Shown piece by piece: positions 62,955 through 64,000 of a DNA stretch of 64,000 nt. The notes under the pieces were generated by a model that had not been told where the DNA came from, did not search any database, and worked only from the letters and a program-made list of their open reading frames with translations. Source of the stretch: Burkholderiales bacterium 8X (GTDB lineage: Bacteria; Pseudomonadota; Gammaproteobacteria; Burkholderiales; Burkholderiaceae_C); the NCBI GenBank assembly GCA_902506565.1, contig LR732703.1, positions 3,950,256 through 4,014,255 of the forward strand, given 5' to 3'. How positions within the stretch are numbered: position 1 is the first letter of the stretch; each line of letters opens with the position of its first letter. Position numbers and translations under genes: made by a program.

Positions 62955-64000
62955 ATGGAAGTCACCCGCATTCGCGCCTTGCGCGGCCCCAATCTGTGGA
63001 GCCGCCACACCTGCATCGAGGCCATCGTCCGCTGCGTGGGCGACGAGAACGCGATCGAGCGCCTGCCCGGTTTCGAAAGCCGGCTGCGCGCCCTCTTTCC
63101 GACCATCGGCGAACTGCATCCGACGGTGCTCGGGCAGCCGCTGGCGCTGGCCCACGTGCTGGAGAACGCAGCCACCGCCTTGCAGGTGCAGGCCGGCTGC
63201 TCGGTGAGCTTCGGCCGCACCTCGCGCACCGTGGAGGACGATGTCTACCAGGTCGCCGTGCAGTACAGCGAGGAAGCCGTCGGCCGCCGCGCCGTGGCGC
63301 TGGCTGCCGAGCTGATCGAAGCCGCACTCGCAGCTCCGGATATCTCGGCGGCCTCAACCGCCGATGGCACCGCCCCCGCACCCGGGTTCGACGCCACCGC
63401 CGCCATCGCCGAGCTGCGCGACCTGGACGAAGACGAGCGCCTCGGCCCCAGCACCGGCTCGATCGTGGATGCCGCGACCGCGCGCGGCATTCCGTATCGG
63501 CGCCTGACCAGCGGAAGCCTGGTCCAGTTCGGCTGGGGCTCCAAGCAGCGGCGCATCCAGGCCGCCGAGATCGACAGCACCAGCGGCGTGGCAGAGGCCA
63601 TCGCGCAGGACAAGGAACTGACCAAGCAGCTGCTCAACGCCGCCGGCGTGCCGGTGCCGCTCGGCCGGCCCGTGAGCGATGCCGGCGACGGCTGGGCTGC
63701 AGCCCTCGAGATCGGCTTGCCGGTGGTGGTGAAGCCGCAGGACGGCAACCAGGGCAAGGGCGTCACGGTCAACATCTCGACCCGCGAACAGCTCGATGCG
63801 GCCTATGCCTCGGCGGCGGTTCATGGCGAGGTGATGGTCGAGAAGTTCTTGCCCGGCTTCGACTTCCGCCTGCTGGTGGTCGGCGACAAGCTGGTCGCCG
63901 CCTCGCGCCGCGATCCGCCCCAGGTGATCGGCGATGGCCGCCACACGGTGCGCGAGCTGGTCGACCAGGTCAACCTCGATCCGCGCCGGGGCGAAGGCCA
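62955..64000 (+). CDS. cphA: Cyanophycin synthetase CphA (5' part)
   Basis: About 348 codons are visible; the gene continues past the window. It starts MEVTRIRALRGPNLWSRHTC, the standard CphA start, and runs into the ATP-grasp domain with DERLGPSTGSIVDAATARGIPYRRL, DKELTKQLLNAAGVPVPLG and LPVVVKPQDGNQGKGVTVNIS. CphA makes the aspartate backbone and adds arginine side chains to store nitrogen. The Mur-ligase half is outside the window, so its P-loop cannot be checked. It lies 49 bp after the paralog and is probably in one operon with it. Confidence 0.93.
   Translation, partial: MEVTRIRALRGPNLWSRHTCIEAIVRCVGDENAIERLPGFESRLRALFPTIGELHPTVLGQPLALAHVLENAATALQVQAGCSVSFGRTSRTVEDDVYQVAVQYSEEAVGRRAVALAAELIEAALAAPDISAASTADGTAPAPGFDATAAIAELRDLDEDERLGPSTGSIVDAATARGIPYRRLTSGSLVQFGWGSKQRRIQAAEIDSTSGVAEAIAQDKELTKQLLNAAGVPVPLGRPVSDAGDGWAAALEIGLPVVVKPQDGNQGKGVTVNISTREQLDAAYASAAVHGEVMVEKFLPGFDFRLLVVGDKLVAASRRDPPQVIGDGRHTVRELVDQVNLDPRRGEG

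Overview
The window is a 64 kb stretch of GC-rich, gene-dense chromosome from a betaproteobacterium, most likely a member of the Comamonadaceae close to Variovorax. This placement rests on the System II cytochrome c genes (resB/ccsB), a Burkholderiales-type trimeric porin, the gspC / gspGHIJKLMNDEF gene order, a DUF4148-like secreted protein, a coq7 quinone hydroxylase, and a paired cphA'/cphA cyanophycin locus. I see no phage genes, insertion sequences, CRISPR arrays, tRNAs or rRNAs. It reads as ordinary core chromosome whose main interest lies in its regulatory RNAs and a few under-described gene groups.

Layout. 1-4.6 kb (minus): start of msrP, then ccsB, resB and a di-heme cytochrome c4. 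4.7-6.4 kb (plus): engB and an alpha/beta hydrolase. 6.4-8.2 kb (minus): two tandem lipid A acyltransferase paralogs. 8.3-9.6 kb: metK behind a SAM-II-type riboswitch. 9.6-13.5 kb: a PqqU/YncD-type TonB receptor and, divergently, a phospholipase D-type cardiolipin synthase. 13.5-16.5 kb: mntP behind a yybP-ykoY manganese riboswitch, divergent from groES-groEL, which carry a CIRCE operator and a strong terminator. 16.6-20.3 kb: exported MsrA, a DUF805 protein, pgi and tal.

20.4-27.7 kb: a lipocalin, a HAD phosphatase and a three-gene ABC importer of the AfuABC type, divergent from zwf. Together with pgi and tal these suggest hexose-phosphate uptake and use rather than iron transport. 27.7-34.6 kb (minus): a peptide-type ABC importer operon with an M20 amidohydrolase between its genes. 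34.8-36.1 kb: a major porin with its terminator. 36.3-39.3 kb: coq7, an OsmC-like protein, a candidate small RNA of about 90 nt with its own promoter and terminator, and ilvA.

39.3-50.8 kb: an almost complete type II secretion system. 50.8-54.9 kb: a 5'-nucleotidase, a small secreted protein, a YddA/SbmA-like ABC protein and queC. 54.9-64 kb: a large MalT-like LuxR regulator, then the cyanophycin locus: a DUF1854 protein and an ABC transporter with an extra N-terminal domain on the minus strand, divergent from a cphA paralog with a degraded Mur-ligase P-loop and a second cphA running off the window. This cyanophycin-linked ABC/DUF1854 pair is the best candidate for a poorly understood system here.

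Most operons are tightly packed with 1-4 bp start/stop overlaps (resB/ccsB, the acyltransferases, tal/pgi, the AfuC-like ATPase/HAD pair, dppD/dppF, gspHIJK, gspL/gspM, ABC/DUF1854). All functions are assigned by reading motifs and recalling families; no database search was run.
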